Shown: positions 7,332-17,445 of the stretch, one piece after another | How positions within the stretch are numbered: the first letter of the stretch is position 1 | Layout of the letters: each line of letters begins with the position of its first letter | Source: Solirubrobacter ginsenosidimutans | GTDB taxonomy: Bacteria; Actinomycetota; Thermoleophilia; Solirubrobacterales; Solirubrobacteraceae | NCBI RefSeq assembly: GCF_027587205.1 | Contig: NZ_JAPDOD010000028.1 | Coordinates: forward strand, 1 to 64,000 | Length of the DNA: 64,000 bases | Direction: 5' to 3' | Translations under genes and position numbers: made by a program | The notes under the pieces: model-generated | The model's database searches: none | Seen by the model: only the letters and a program-made list of their open reading frames with translations | Told to the model about the DNA's origin: nothing

Positions 7332-8240
7332 ATGGCCGCGCCGCGCCGCAACATCGAGCTCAAGGCGTCGGACCCGGACCCCGAGCGCTCACTGGCCGTC
7401 GTTCTCGGCCTCGGCGCTCGCGATCGTGGGCTCCTGCGCCAGCGGGACACCTACTTCCGCGTCACCACCGGTCGCCTCAAACTGCGTGAGGAGGACCCCG
7501 GGGGCGCCGTGTTGATCCAGTACGACCGCGTCGACGCCGACGAGGCGCGCGAGAGCCGGTACCGGCTGATCCCGATCGAGGACCCCGGGGCGCTGAAAGC
7601 CGCCCTGGAAGCGAGCCTCGGCACGCTCGCGGTGGTCGAGAAGGAGCGTCACCTGCTGCTGTGGCAGAACGTGCGCATCCACCTCGACAAGGTCAAGGAC
7701 CTCGGGAACTTCCTCGAGCTCGAGGGCGTCGCGACCGCGGACTCCGACCTGGCCGACGAGCTCGAACGCGTCACCCGCCTGACGGAGGCGCTGGCGATCC
7801 AGCCCGAGCGCATCCTGCGCAACTCCTACTCCGACCAGGTCGTCGGCTCCTCCGCGCTCGTCGACGCCGCCCGCCAGGTGATGGAACGCGCCCACGCGCC
7901 GTATTCCCGCTACCGCGTCGGCGCCGCGCTGCGCGCCGAGGACGGCTCGATCCACGTCGGCGCCAACGTCGAGAACGCCGCCTACCCGCAGGGCCAGTGC
8001 GCGGAGGCCTCGGCGATCGGGGCCCTGATCGCGGCGGGCTGCAAGCAGATCACGGAGGTCGCGGTGATCTCCGACGGCGAGGACTTCTGCGTGCCGTGCG
8101 GCGGCTGCCGGCAGCGGCTGCGCGAGTTCATCGTCCCCGGCGCCGAGATCCACGTCTGCGCCAACAACGGCGCGCGCCAGACGACGACGCTCGACGCGCT
8201 GCTCCCGCGCTCCTTCGGCCCGGAGTTCCTCCCCGGGTGA
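7332..8240 (+). CDS. cdd: Fusion of a CYTH domain and cytidine deaminase
   Basis: One 302-residue frame joins two enzymes. Residues about 5-168 form a CYTH (CyaB/thiamine triphosphatase-like) domain: RNIELKA at the start, alternating basic and acidic strands (TGRLKLREE, IQYDR), and FLELEGV near the end. Residues about 175-302 form cytidine deaminase: HVGANVENAAYPQGQCAEAS supplies the zinc ligand Cys223 and catalytic Glu225, and PCGGCRQRL supplies Cys256 and Cys259. The deaminase converts cytidine or deoxycytidine to the uracil nucleoside. The CYTH substrate is probably a triphosphate or polyphosphate and is not known here. First gene of a tightly coupled operon; its TGA overlaps the next GTG. 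Confidence 0.9.
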   Translation: MAAPRRNIELKASDPDPERSLAVVLGLGARDRGLLRQRDTYFRVTTGRLKLREEDPGGAVLIQYDRVDADEARESRYRLIPIEDPGALKAALEASLGTLAVVEKERHLLLWQNVRIHLDKVKDLGNFLELEGVATADSDLADELERVTRLTEALAIQPERILRNSYSDQVVGSSALVDAARQVMERAHAPYSRYRVGAALRAEDGSIHVGANVENAAYPQGQCAEASAIGALIAAGCKQITEVAVISDGEDFCVPCGGCRQRLREFIVPGAEIHVCANNGARQTTTLDALLPRSFGPEFLPG

Positions 8241-9016
8241 GACGCCTCGAGGACTTCACGCCCCGCCTCGGGATCATCCTCGGCTCCGGCCTGGGTGGCC
8301 TGGCGGACGCGCTCACCGACCCCGCGCGGTTCCCCTACGCCGACCTCGACGGCTTCCCGCAGCCGACCGTCGCCGGCCACGGCGGGACCCTGCACATGGG
8401 CGAGCTCAACGGCCTGCCGGTCGCGGTCTTCCAGGGCCGCAAGCACATCTACGAGGGCGGCGATCCCGGCGCGATGCGGGTGCCGATCCGGGTCCTGAAG
8501 ACGCTCGGCGCCGAAGCGCTGCTCGTGACCAACGCGGCGGGCAGCCTCCGCGCGGAGGTCGGCCCGGGGCGGCTGATGGCGATCTCGGACCACATCAACC
8601 TGCTCGGCGTCAACCCGCTCACGGGGCCCAACGACGACGCGGTCGGCCCGCGCTTCCCGAGCCTCAGGGACGCGTACGACCCCGCGCTGCTGCAGCGGCT
8701 GCGCGACGCCGCGCACACGCTCGACATCGACCTCGCGGAGGGCGTCTATCTCGCCACCGCCGGCCCGACGTTCGAGACCCCGGCGGAGATCCGGATGTTC
8801 CGCACGGTGGGCGCGGACGCGGTGGGGATGTCGACCGTCCCCGAAGTGATCCTCGCCCGTCATGCCGGGCTGCGCGTCGCCGCGGTCTCGGCGATCACGA
8901 ACCTCGCCGAGGGCATGGGCGGCGAGGAGCTCTCGCACGAGCAGACGTTGCGCAACGCCGAGGTCGCGGCGCGCGACCTCATCCGGCTGGTCGGCAAATT
9001 CGCGGAGGACTATTGA
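8237..9016 (+). CDS. punA: Purine-nucleoside phosphorylase (trimeric type)
   Basis: This 259-residue enzyme phosphorolyses purine nucleosides to base and (deoxy)ribose-1-phosphate. Motifs in order are ILGSGLGGLADAL (phosphate loop), GHGGTLHMG, GRKHIYEGG, TNAAGSLR, GPTFETPAEIRM, VGMSTVPEVI and ITNLAEG. The Asn in ITN is the residue associated with 6-oxopurine preference (inosine, guanosine), which fits the adenosine deaminase encoded two genes on. GTG 8237 overlaps the previous stop (GTGA), implying translational coupling. Slightly short N-terminus compared with mammalian PNP, normal for actinobacteria. Confidence 0.95.
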   Translation: MRRLEDFTPRLGIILGSGLGGLADALTDPARFPYADLDGFPQPTVAGHGGTLHMGELNGLPVAVFQGRKHIYEGGDPGAMRVPIRVLKTLGAEALLVTNAAGSLRAEVGPGRLMAISDHINLLGVNPLTGPNDDAVGPRFPSLRDAYDPALLQRLRDAAHTLDIDLAEGVYLATAGPTFETPAEIRMFRTVGADAVGMSTVPEVILARHAGLRVAAVSAITNLAEGMGGEELSHEQTLRNAEVAARDLIRLVGKFAEDY

Positions 9017-10323
9017 CTTTCCTGGCACCTGAGGTCATCCGGCGCAAGCGCGACGGGAGCGCGCTGACGGCGGAGGAGATCTCGTTCCTGGTCGGCGGCA
9101 TCACCGACGGCGGGCTCTCCGACGCCCAGGTGGGCGCCCTGGCGATGGCGTTCTTCCTGCGTGGGCTCGACGCCGGCGAGCGGATCGCGCTCACCACCAG
9201 CATGCGGGACTCCGGGACGGTCCTGGAGTGGGAGCTCGACAAGCCCGTCGTCGACAAGCACTCCACGGGCGGCGTGGGCGACAAGGTCTCGCTGATCCTG
9301 GCCCCGATCCTGGCGGCCTGTGGCGCCGCGGTGCCGATGATCTCCGGCCGCGGCCTCGGCCACACCGGCGGGACGCTCGACAAGCTCGACAGCATTCCCG
9401 GCTACCAGTCGGTTCCCGCGACCGAGGTCATCCGCCGCGTCGTGCAGGAGGCCGGCTGCGCGATCGTCGGCCAGACCGCCGACCTCGCGCCCGCGGACCG
9501 CCGCCTCTACGCGGTCCGCGACGCCACCGGTACCGTCGAGTCGATCCCGCTGATTGTCGCCTCGATCCTGTCCAAGAAGCTCGCCGAGGGTCTCGACGCG
9601 CTCGTGCTCGACGTCAAGACCGGCTCCGGCGCGTTCATGGCGCGTCGCGACGAGGCCCAGCAGCTCGCCGAGGCGCTGGTCGAGGTCGCCAACGGCGCCG
9701 GGCTGAACACCGTCGCGCTGATCACCGACATGGACGAGGTGCTCGGCACGACCGCGGGCAACGCGCTCGAGGTGCGCGAATCGATCGACCATCTCACCGG
9801 CGCGTCGCGGGAGGCCCGCCTGCACGAGGTGACCCTCGCGCTGGCCGCCGCCGCGCTCGTCCAGGCCCGCCTGCACCCGGACGAGGAGTCCGCGCGCGCC
9901 GCCGCGCAGGCGACGCTCGACGACGGCAGCGCCGCGGAGCGCTTCGGCGCGATGGTCACCGCGCTCGGCGGGCCGGCCGACCTCCTCGAGAACGCCGGAA
10001 GCCATCTCCCGCACGCCAGCGTGACCAAGCCGGTCGCGCCCGAGCGGCCCGGCTACGTGACCCGCGTCAACGCCCGCGCGGTCGGCCTCGTCGTCACCGG
10101 CCTGGGCGGCAACCGCCGGCGCGAGGACGACCAGATCGACTACGCGGTCGGGCTGAGCCGAGTGGCGCCGATCGGGGCCGAGGTCGGCCCGGACCGCCCG
10201 CTGGCGATCGTGCACGCGCGCGGCGACGCCAGCGCCGAGGAGGCGGCGGTCGCGCTGCGCAAGGCCGTGCAGGTCTCAGACGAGCCGCCCGCCGAGCGCC
10301 GGGTGCTACTGGGCCGCGTATGA
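9013..10323 (+). CDS. deoA: Thymidine/pyrimidine-nucleoside phosphorylase
   Basis: This 436-residue enzyme cleaves thymidine or uridine with phosphate to base plus sugar-1-phosphate. The signature SGRGLGHTGGTLDKLDSIPG is intact, as are KHSTGGVGDKVSL (phosphate binding) and LDVKTGSGAFM. The C-terminal PYNP domain carries GLGGNRRREDDQIDYAVGL. TTG 9013 overlaps the PNP stop by 4 nt (TTGA). Its product uracil can be reused by Upp, encoded divergently at the operon head. Length fits DeoA/Pdp; the sequence alone does not separate thymidine-specific from broad enzymes. Confidence 0.95.
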   Translation: MTFLAPEVIRRKRDGSALTAEEISFLVGGITDGGLSDAQVGALAMAFFLRGLDAGERIALTTSMRDSGTVLEWELDKPVVDKHSTGGVGDKVSLILAPILAACGAAVPMISGRGLGHTGGTLDKLDSIPGYQSVPATEVIRRVVQEAGCAIVGQTADLAPADRRLYAVRDATGTVESIPLIVASILSKKLAEGLDALVLDVKTGSGAFMARRDEAQQLAEALVEVANGAGLNTVALITDMDEVLGTTAGNALEVRESIDHLTGASREARLHEVTLALAAAALVQARLHPDEESARAAAQATLDDGSAAERFGAMVTALGGPADLLENAGSHLPHASVTKPVAPERPGYVTRVNARAVGLVVTGLGGNRRREDDQIDYAVGLSRVAPIGAEVGPDRPLAIVHARGDASAEEAAVALRKAVQVSDEPPAERRVLLGRV

Positions 10324-11315
10324 AGCTCCCGCTCGCCGAGCTGCATGTCCACCTCGAGGGAACGGCGCCGCCGGCGTTGATCCAGAAGCTCGCCGACCGC
10401 AACGGCCTGAAGGTCCCCGACGGCGTCTTCGCCGGGCCCGATCGCTTCCGCTGGGTCGACTTCCTGGACTTCCTGAACACGTACGACCTCGCGGCGAGCG
10501 TGATCCGCACCGAGCAGGACTACCGCGACGTCACCTACGAGTACCTGATGAGCTGCGCGGCCGACGGCGCGATCTACATCGAGCTGATCGCCTCGCCCGA
10601 CCACGCCGCCAACGTCGGGCTGAGCGACGCCGAGCACTTCGGCGGGATCGCGCAGGGCATCGACGACGCGCGGCGCGACTCCGGCATCGAAGCCCGGATC
10701 CTGGTCGTCGCCGTCCGCAACTTCGGCGTCGAGCGAGCGGTCGAGATCGCCCGCGCCTACGCCGACGATCGCCACCCGTACATCGTCGGCTTCAACCTCG
10801 CGGGCGACGAGGCGGGCTACGGCGCGGCGCAGTTCGCGCCGGCGTACGAGATCGCCTCGCGCTCGGGCCTCGGCTGCACGGTCCACGCGGGCGAGCACGA
10901 CGGGGCCGGTTCGATCCGCCAGGCGCTCACGCTCCCCGGGGTCACGCGCATCTCCCACGGCGTGCGCGCGGTCGAGGATCCGGAGCTGGTGAAGGAGCTC
11001 GCCGACCGCGGGTTGATCCTCGAGGCGTGCCCCACTTCCAACGTCGCGACAAAGGTGTTTTCCGGATACGAATCCCACCCATTGAGGGCGCTTCACGAAG
11101 CCGGTGTGAAGCTCACGTTGGGTTCTGATGACCCTCCCTATTTCGGCGCTACGATCGCCGGCGAGTACGCCGTCGCGCGGGAGCGCTTCGGTTTCGAGGA
11201 GGGTGAGTTGGAGACGATCACGCGGACGGCAGTCCAGGGGTCCTTCGCGGAGGATGCGGTGAAGAGCGCCCTGCTCAATCGAATTACTGCCACAAGCGAC
11301 CGACGCACCGAATAG
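10320..11315 (+). CDS. add: Adenosine deaminase
   Basis: This 331-residue amidohydrolase deaminates adenosine and deoxyadenosine to inosine. The zinc site is complete: ELHVHLEGT (two His), TVHAGEH (His, catalytic Glu context), SHGVRAVED (His) and GSDDPPYF (Asp). ATG 10320 overlaps the preceding stop (ATGA). The inosine product feeds the neighbouring 6-oxopurine PNP. A stretch near 11030-11150 is noticeably less GC-rich than the rest of the gene. Last of the four enzyme genes; a 41-bp gap follows before the transporter genes. Confidence 0.95.
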   Translation: MKLPLAELHVHLEGTAPPALIQKLADRNGLKVPDGVFAGPDRFRWVDFLDFLNTYDLAASVIRTEQDYRDVTYEYLMSCAADGAIYIELIASPDHAANVGLSDAEHFGGIAQGIDDARRDSGIEARILVVAVRNFGVERAVEIARAYADDRHPYIVGFNLAGDEAGYGAAQFAPAYEIASRSGLGCTVHAGEHDGAGSIRQALTLPGVTRISHGVRAVEDPELVKELADRGLILEACPTSNVATKVFSGYESHPLRALHEAGVKLTLGSDDPPYFGATIAGEYAVARERFGFEEGELETITRTAVQGSFAEDAVKSALLNRITATSDRRTE

Positions 11316-11356
11316 GCTCGCGCCGGTCGCGTTCTTCGACAAAAGGAGTTCCGGCC

Positions 11357-12415
11357 GTGCGCCGTCCTCTTCATCTACTCGCCCTGCTGCTCCTCGTGGG
11401 GTCCTGCGCGGTCGTAACCGCCTGCGGCAGTGACGACTCCGACTCCGGGACCTCATCCGGTTCCAGCGGTAGTGCAGCGACGAGTACCCCCGCCCCCAAG
11501 TCGATCAAGGTCGGGTTGGTCACCGACATCGGCGGCCTCAACGACCGCTCGTTCAACCAGCTCGCCAACCAGGGCCTGGAGCGCGCGAAGTCCGAGCTCG
11601 GCGTCGAGACGCGCGTGCTCGTCTCCAAGTCCAACGCCGACTACGTGCCGAACCTCTCCACGCTCGCGCAGCAGAAGTACGACCTCGTCATCGGCGTCGG
11701 GTTCCTGATGGCCGACGCGATGGACACGGTCAGCTCGAAGTTCCCCGACACGAAGTTCGCGATCATCGACGTCGACGCCACCGGCCTCAAGAGCAAGCCG
11801 GCCAACGTGTCCGGCGCGCTGTTCAAGGAGCAGGAGGCGGGCTACCTCGTCGGCTACATGGCGGGCCTGTACCTGAAGGACAACGGCGGCGGCACCGCCG
11901 GCTCGGTCGGCGGCCAGAAGATCCCGCCGGTCGACCACTACATCGCCGGCTACCAGGCGGGCGTGAAGGCGGCCGACCCGGACGCCAAGACCGTCAACGC
12001 CTACTCGCAGAAGTTCGACGATCCGGCACCCTGCAAGGAGATCGCGCTCGACCAGATCTCCAAGGGCGCGAAGGTCATCTTCCAGGTCGCCGGCGGCTGC
12101 GGTCTCGGCGCGCTGGACGCGGCCAAGGAGAAGAGCGTCCAGGGCATCGGCGTCGACGCCGATCAGGCCTACCTCGGAGCCCACATCATGACCTCGGCGC
12201 TCAAGAAGGTCGACAACGCCGTCTATGACGAGATCAAGGCCGTTCAGGGCGGGACGTTCAAGGGCGGCGACAACACGATCTTCGACGTCAAGTCCGGCGG
12301 CGTGGGGATCGGCGACACCAACGACGTGGGCGCCAAGTACGCCGACCAGGTCAAGGCGATCCAGGACAAGATCGCCTCCGGCGAGCTGACCGACATCCCA
12401 AATACGGTCAAGTAA
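11357..12415 (+). CDS. BMP-family nucleoside-binding lipoprotein of an ABC importer
   Basis: This 352-residue substrate-binding protein has a lipobox VVTAC (Cys23) and a Ser/Gly linker. The BMP fold shows KVGLVTDIGGLNDRSFNQLA, DLVIGVGFLMADAM, EQEAGYLVGYMAGLY and IFQVAGGCGLGALDA, typical of BmpA/PnrA/NupN proteins that bind purine and other nucleosides. It should sit on the outer face of the membrane and deliver nucleosides to the permeases encoded next. GTG 11357 has an AAAGGAG site. Position directly after four nucleoside-catabolic genes supports a nucleoside ligand over the older membrane-lipoprotein annotation. Confidence 0.93.
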   Translation: MRRPLHLLALLLLVGSCAVVTACGSDDSDSGTSSGSSGSAATSTPAPKSIKVGLVTDIGGLNDRSFNQLANQGLERAKSELGVETRVLVSKSNADYVPNLSTLAQQKYDLVIGVGFLMADAMDTVSSKFPDTKFAIIDVDATGLKSKPANVSGALFKEQEAGYLVGYMAGLYLKDNGGGTAGSVGGQKIPPVDHYIAGYQAGVKAADPDAKTVNAYSQKFDDPAPCKEIALDQISKGAKVIFQVAGGCGLGALDAAKEKSVQGIGVDADQAYLGAHIMTSALKKVDNAVYDEIKAVQGGTFKGGDNTIFDVKSGGVGIGDTNDVGAKYADQVKAIQDKIASGELTDIPNTVK

Positions 12416-12418
12416 GCA

Positions 12419-13951
12419 GTGGCTGACGCGCCCGCGCTAGAGCTCCGTGGCATCACCAAGCGGTTCGGACCATTGGTCGCGAACCGCTCGGTGGACTTCG
12501 AGCTGCGCCGTGGGGAGATCCACGCGCTGCTCGGGGAGAACGGCGCGGGCAAGTCGACCCTGATGAACGTCCTCTACGGGCTCCACCAGCCCGACGAGGG
12601 CGAGATCCTGCTGGGCGGCGAGAAGGTGGAGATCCGGTCGTCCAGCCGTGCCATCGGCCTCGGCATCGGCATGGTGCACCAGCACTTCATGCTCGTGCCG
12701 GTGATGACGGTCGCCGAGAACCTGGTGCTCGGCGCCGAGCCCAAGAAGGGCCCGCTGCTCGACTACAAGACGGCCGCCGCGCGGACGCGCGAGCTGTCGG
12801 AGCGCTTCGGCCTCGCGGTCGATCCCGACGCTCGCGTGCAGGACCTCGGCGTGGGCGCGCAGCAGCGGGTGGAGATCCTGCGCGCGCTCTTCCGCGGAGC
12901 GAAGGTGCTCGTCCTGGACGAGCCGACCGCGGTGCTCACCGCCCAGGAGGCGCAGGACCTGTTCGTCGTCCTGCGCAACCTCAAGGCCGAGGGCACCGGG
13001 ATCATCTTCATCTCGCACAAGCTCAACGAGGTGCTCGACGTCGCCGACCGGATCACGGTCCTGCGGCGCGGCGAGAAGGTCGACACGGTGCCGGCGGAGG
13101 GTGCGACCGAGCGCTCGCTGGCGACGCTGATGGTCGGCCGCGACGTGCTCCTGCGCGTCGAGAAGGACGACGTCAAGCCCGGCGAGACGCTGCTCTCGCT
13201 GACGGGGGTCTCCGCGCGCGACGACCGCGGCCTGCCGGTCGTGCGCGACGTGTCGCTGGACGTGCGGGCGGGGGAGATCGTCGGCCTGGCGGGCATCGAC
13301 GCCAACGGCCAGAGCGAGCTGATCGAGACGATCATGGGCCTGCGCAAGCCCGACGAGGGGACGATCATGGTCGCCGGCCACGACGTCACCCACGAGGGCC
13401 CGCGCGCCACGCTCGCCTCGGGCGTGAGCCACATCGCGGAGGATCGCCACCGGCGCGGTCTCGTGCTCGAGTTCGACCTCGCCGAGAACCTCTGCCTGCG
13501 CGAGTACAAGTCTCCGGCCTTCTCGCAGCACGGCTTCCTCTCGCCGAAGAAGATGGTCGCCCGCGCGCGCAAGCTGCTCAAGGAGTTCGACGTCCGCGGC
13601 GGTGCCCCGGAGACGCGTGCGGGGTCGCTGTCGGGCGGCAATCAGCAGAAGGTCGTGATCGCCCGCGAGCTCAACGCGGACCCGCAGGTGATCATCGCCG
13701 CGCAGCCGACGCGCGGGCTGGACGTGGGCGCGATCGAGTTCGTGCACCGGCGGCTGGTCGAGGAACGCGACGCGGGGCGGGCGGTGCTGCTCGTCTCACT
13801 CGAGATGGAGGAGATCCGGTCCTTGAGCGATCGTGTACTGGTGATCTACGAGGGGCAGATCGTCGCCGAGATGCCGCCTGAGTCCTCCGAAGAGGACTTC
13901 GGGATGATGATGACCGGCGGCGGCCGTGGTGTCGGTAAGGACTCGGCTTGA
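12419..13951 (+). CDS. Nucleoside ABC importer, tandem ATP-binding protein (NupO/YufO type)
   Basis: This 510-residue protein carries two ABC domains. The first has Walker A GENGAGKST, a degenerate signature LGVGAQQRVEIL and Walker B VLVLDEPTAVL. The second has a degenerate Walker A (GIDANGQSEL) and an intact signature LSGGNQQKVVIARE. This asymmetric pattern is normal for RbsA/YufO-like importers, with one competent site. It energises uptake through the two permeases encoded downstream. GTG 12419 begins 3 nt after the binding-protein stop; its own stop overlaps the next start. Confidence 0.94.
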   Translation: MADAPALELRGITKRFGPLVANRSVDFELRRGEIHALLGENGAGKSTLMNVLYGLHQPDEGEILLGGEKVEIRSSSRAIGLGIGMVHQHFMLVPVMTVAENLVLGAEPKKGPLLDYKTAAARTRELSERFGLAVDPDARVQDLGVGAQQRVEILRALFRGAKVLVLDEPTAVLTAQEAQDLFVVLRNLKAEGTGIIFISHKLNEVLDVADRITVLRRGEKVDTVPAEGATERSLATLMVGRDVLLRVEKDDVKPGETLLSLTGVSARDDRGLPVVRDVSLDVRAGEIVGLAGIDANGQSELIETIMGLRKPDEGTIMVAGHDVTHEGPRATLASGVSHIAEDRHRRGLVLEFDLAENLCLREYKSPAFSQHGFLSPKKMVARARKLLKEFDVRGGAPETRAGSLSGGNQQKVVIARELNADPQVIIAAQPTRGLDVGAIEFVHRRLVEERDAGRAVLLVSLEMEEIRSLSDRVLVIYEGQIVAEMPPESSEEDFGMMMTGGGRGVGKDSA

Positions 13952-15146
13952 GCGACGTCGACGACGAACTCCCGCCCGACGCGACCGTCGCGGCGAGGCT
14001 CGCCACCTACGTGCGCGCGGGTGGCGTCGTCACCCCGCTGATCACCCTGCTCGTCGCGTTCATCGTCGGCGGCCTGGTGGTGCTGATCACCGGCCACGAC
14101 CCGATCGCCACCTACAAGGCGATCTTCAACGGCACCGGGCTGAACTGGTTCTTCCCGTGGGTCACCGGCGCCGACCGCGCGCTCGCGGCGGTGAACCTGC
14201 AGCAGACGCTGATCGTCACGACGCCGCTGATCCTGACCGGCCTGGCGGTGGCGTTCGCGTTCCGCTGCGGCCTGTTCAACATCGGCGGCCAGGGGCAGTA
14301 CATCGTCGGCAGCGTCTTCGCGGTCTGGGTCGGCTCGTCCTTCGAGGGCATGCCGAGCCTCCTGCACATCCTCTTCGCGATCGTCGCCGGGATGCTCGGC
14401 GGCGCCTTCTGGGCCGGCATCGCCGGCCTGCTGAAGGCGCTCACGGGCACCAACGAGGTGATCACGACGATCATGCTCAACTGGATCGCGATCTGGACGG
14501 GCAACTACCTGTTCAGCCTCGGCGGCCCGCTGCAGAACTCCAACCCGACGCAGAAGGACGTCCCGGTCTCCAACGACGTCGTCGCGGGCGCCAGGCTGCC
14601 GGTCTTCTGGGGCGACCCGGACCTGCAGGGCCTGCACGTCGGCCTGTTCATCGCGATCGCGGCGCTGCTCGTCTTCTGGGTCCTGCTCAATCGCACGACG
14701 CTCGGCTTCGAAGTGCGCGCCGTCGGCTTCAACCCGGACGCGGCAGAGGCCTCCGGCATCTCCGTCGCCCGCAACTACATCGTCGTGATGGCGATCTGCG
14801 GCGCGTTCGCCGGCCTTGCGGGCACGCTCGACGTGCTCGGCTGGCAGTTCCGGATCGCCACCAACGACATCCAGGCCAGCCAGCTCGGGTTCTTCGGCAT
14901 CGCGGTCGCGCTGCTCGGGCGCAACACCGCACTCGGCACGTTCTTCAGCGCGCTGCTGTTCGGCGGCCTGATCACCGGCACATCGGTGCGCAACCTGGAC
15001 CCGACGGTGTTCGAGCCGGCGCTGGCCACGAACCTCACGTACATGATCCAGGGCCTCGTCGTCCTGCTCGTCTCGACGGACGTCCTCGTCCTCTACCTGT
15101 GGCGGCTGCGGCGGCGCAAGCGCCCGGCCGTCGCTGAGGTCTCCGT

Positions 15147-15150
<4 letters not shown>
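13948..15150 (+). CDS. Nucleoside ABC importer permease 1 (NupP/YufP type)
   Basis: This 400-residue BPD_transp_2-family permease has about 8-10 membrane helices. Family blocks are visible: FRCGLFNIGGQGQYIVGSVFAV and, around residue 165, LTGTNEVITTIMLNWIAI, then AEASGISVARNYI and GFFGIAVALLGRNTALGT. It forms half of the membrane channel with the next gene product. The start is TTG 13948, overlapping the ATPase stop as TTGA, with reading frames shifting between the two genes; translational coupling is likely. Confidence 0.93.
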
Positions 15151-16310
<1,160 letters not shown>

Positions 16311-16346
16311 CCCGGCGGCGTCCGGCCGACGTACAATCGGTCAGGC

Positions 16347-16958
16347 ATGAAGTCGTGGAGGGCGGTTGCAGCTCTGGGTCTGGTGGTCGCCGCGTGCGGC
16401 TCCACTAAGCCCAACCGCCTGGACCTGACGACTCCCGGCGCCCACACGGGCGACCCGCTGCCGGCCGCCACCGCGGCGCCGAGCGCGACCGCGACCGCCA
16501 CGCCGGAGGCCAGCGCGACGCCCAGCGCCGGCAAGGTCACGGCCGCGGAGAAGCGGATCATCAAGGGCTGGTCCGACAGCCTGCGCAAGGGCCAGGTGGA
16601 GGCGGCGTCGCGCTACTTCCAGATCCCGGTGCTGATCTCCAACAACACGCCGGGCTACATCATCCTCGGCACGCAGGACGAGGTCATGGAGTTCAACCGG
16701 ACGCTGCCGTGCGGCGCGAAGCTGATCAGGACCCGTCGCGGCGCGGACGGCTTCGTCGTCGGCGACTTCAAGTTGACCGAGCGCAAGAACTCCCCCGAGC
16801 CGTGCGGGACCGGGGTCGGCGCGACGGCGTCGGTGGCGTTCCAGATCGACAAGGGCCACATCACCAAGTGGGTGCGGGTCGTCGAGGCGAGCGAGCAGGA
16901 CCCGATGGGGACGCCCACGCCCGACGCGAGTCCGACCCCGGAGCCGACGATCAGCTGA
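16347..16958 (+). CDS. Putative lipoprotein of unknown function
   Basis: This 203-residue protein has a short signal peptide with lipobox VVAAC (Cys17), then an Ala/Thr/Pro linker to residue 60. A globular domain follows (KRIIKGWSDSLRKGQVEAAS, then RYFQIPVLISNN) that looks like an NTF2/SnoaL-type fold. A Pro/Thr tail ends the protein. It should be anchored outside the membrane. No catalytic signature seen. It starts 36 nt after the permease gene and could share its transcript, but has no obvious nucleoside link. It converges with the response-regulator gene. Confidence 0.75.
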   Translation: MKSWRAVAALGLVVAACGSTKPNRLDLTTPGAHTGDPLPAATAAPSATATATPEASATPSAGKVTAAEKRIIKGWSDSLRKGQVEAASRYFQIPVLISNNTPGYIILGTQDEVMEFNRTLPCGAKLIRTRRGADGFVVGDFKLTERKNSPEPCGTGVGATASVAFQIDKGHITKWVRVVEASEQDPMGTPTPDASPTPEPTIS

Positions 16959-16964
16959 GCGCGC

Positions 16965-17390
16965 TCAGCGGAAGCTCGGGCTGAGGTAGCGCCCGCCGCC
17001 GCTGACCGCCTCGAGCCCTTCGATCAGCTCCGGCAGGCCGCCCTCTTTGAGGACGATCCCGTCGGCGCCCGCCTGCAGGACGTCGTGCAGCTCGGTCGGA
17101 TCCGTCGTCGCCGTGAAGACGACGAGCTTGGTGTTCGACCCGCACTCGGCGAGCCGGCGGATCAGCGCGTCGCCGCCGCCCTCGGACGCGAGGTGCAGGT
17201 CGACGACGGCGATGTCGGGGGCCGTCTCGAGAACGAGCGCGGCGCCGGTCTCGGCGGTGCCGGCGACGCCGGTCACCTTCCAGCCGAGGCGGGTGAGGAC
17301 GTCACGCAGGAAGATCCGCAGCGCGCCGTGGTCCTCGACGATCGCGACGCGGCGTACGGGGGTCAGCTCGGGGGTCATCACACGCATCAT
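16965..17390 (-). CDS. Stand-alone response-regulator receiver protein
   Basis: This 141-residue protein is almost entirely one REC domain. Acidic pocket residues lie at VEDH (residues 18-21), the phospho-acceptor is Asp64 in AVVDLHL, Thr93 (VVFTATTD) and Lys114 (IVLKEGG) complete the site. The C-terminus GGRYLSPSFR corresponds to the linker where NarL-type regulators continue into a DNA-binding domain, but the stop codon follows, so there is no output domain. It may act by protein contact or phosphotransfer. Starts at 17390, 17387 or 17378 (MTPEL) are possible; none has a clear Shine-Dalgarno. No histidine kinase gene is adjacent. Confidence 0.85.
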   Translation of the reverse strand: MMRVMTPELTPVRRVAIVEDHGALRIFLRDVLTRLGWKVTGVAGTAETGAALVLETAPDIAVVDLHLASEGGGDALIRRLAECGSNTKLVVFTATTDPTELHDVLQAGADGIVLKEGGLPELIEGLEAVSGGGRYLSPSFR

Positions 17391-17445
17391 CGGCAGCCAC
17401 GGGGCGAACCGTGACCGCCGATTGCGTGAATGCGGCTCGCGTCGC

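Noticed and set aside
16954..16969. 16-bp palindrome GCTGAGCGCGCTCAGC between two convergent genes
   Set aside because: It is formed largely by the two facing stop codons and their neighbours; too short to call a terminator.
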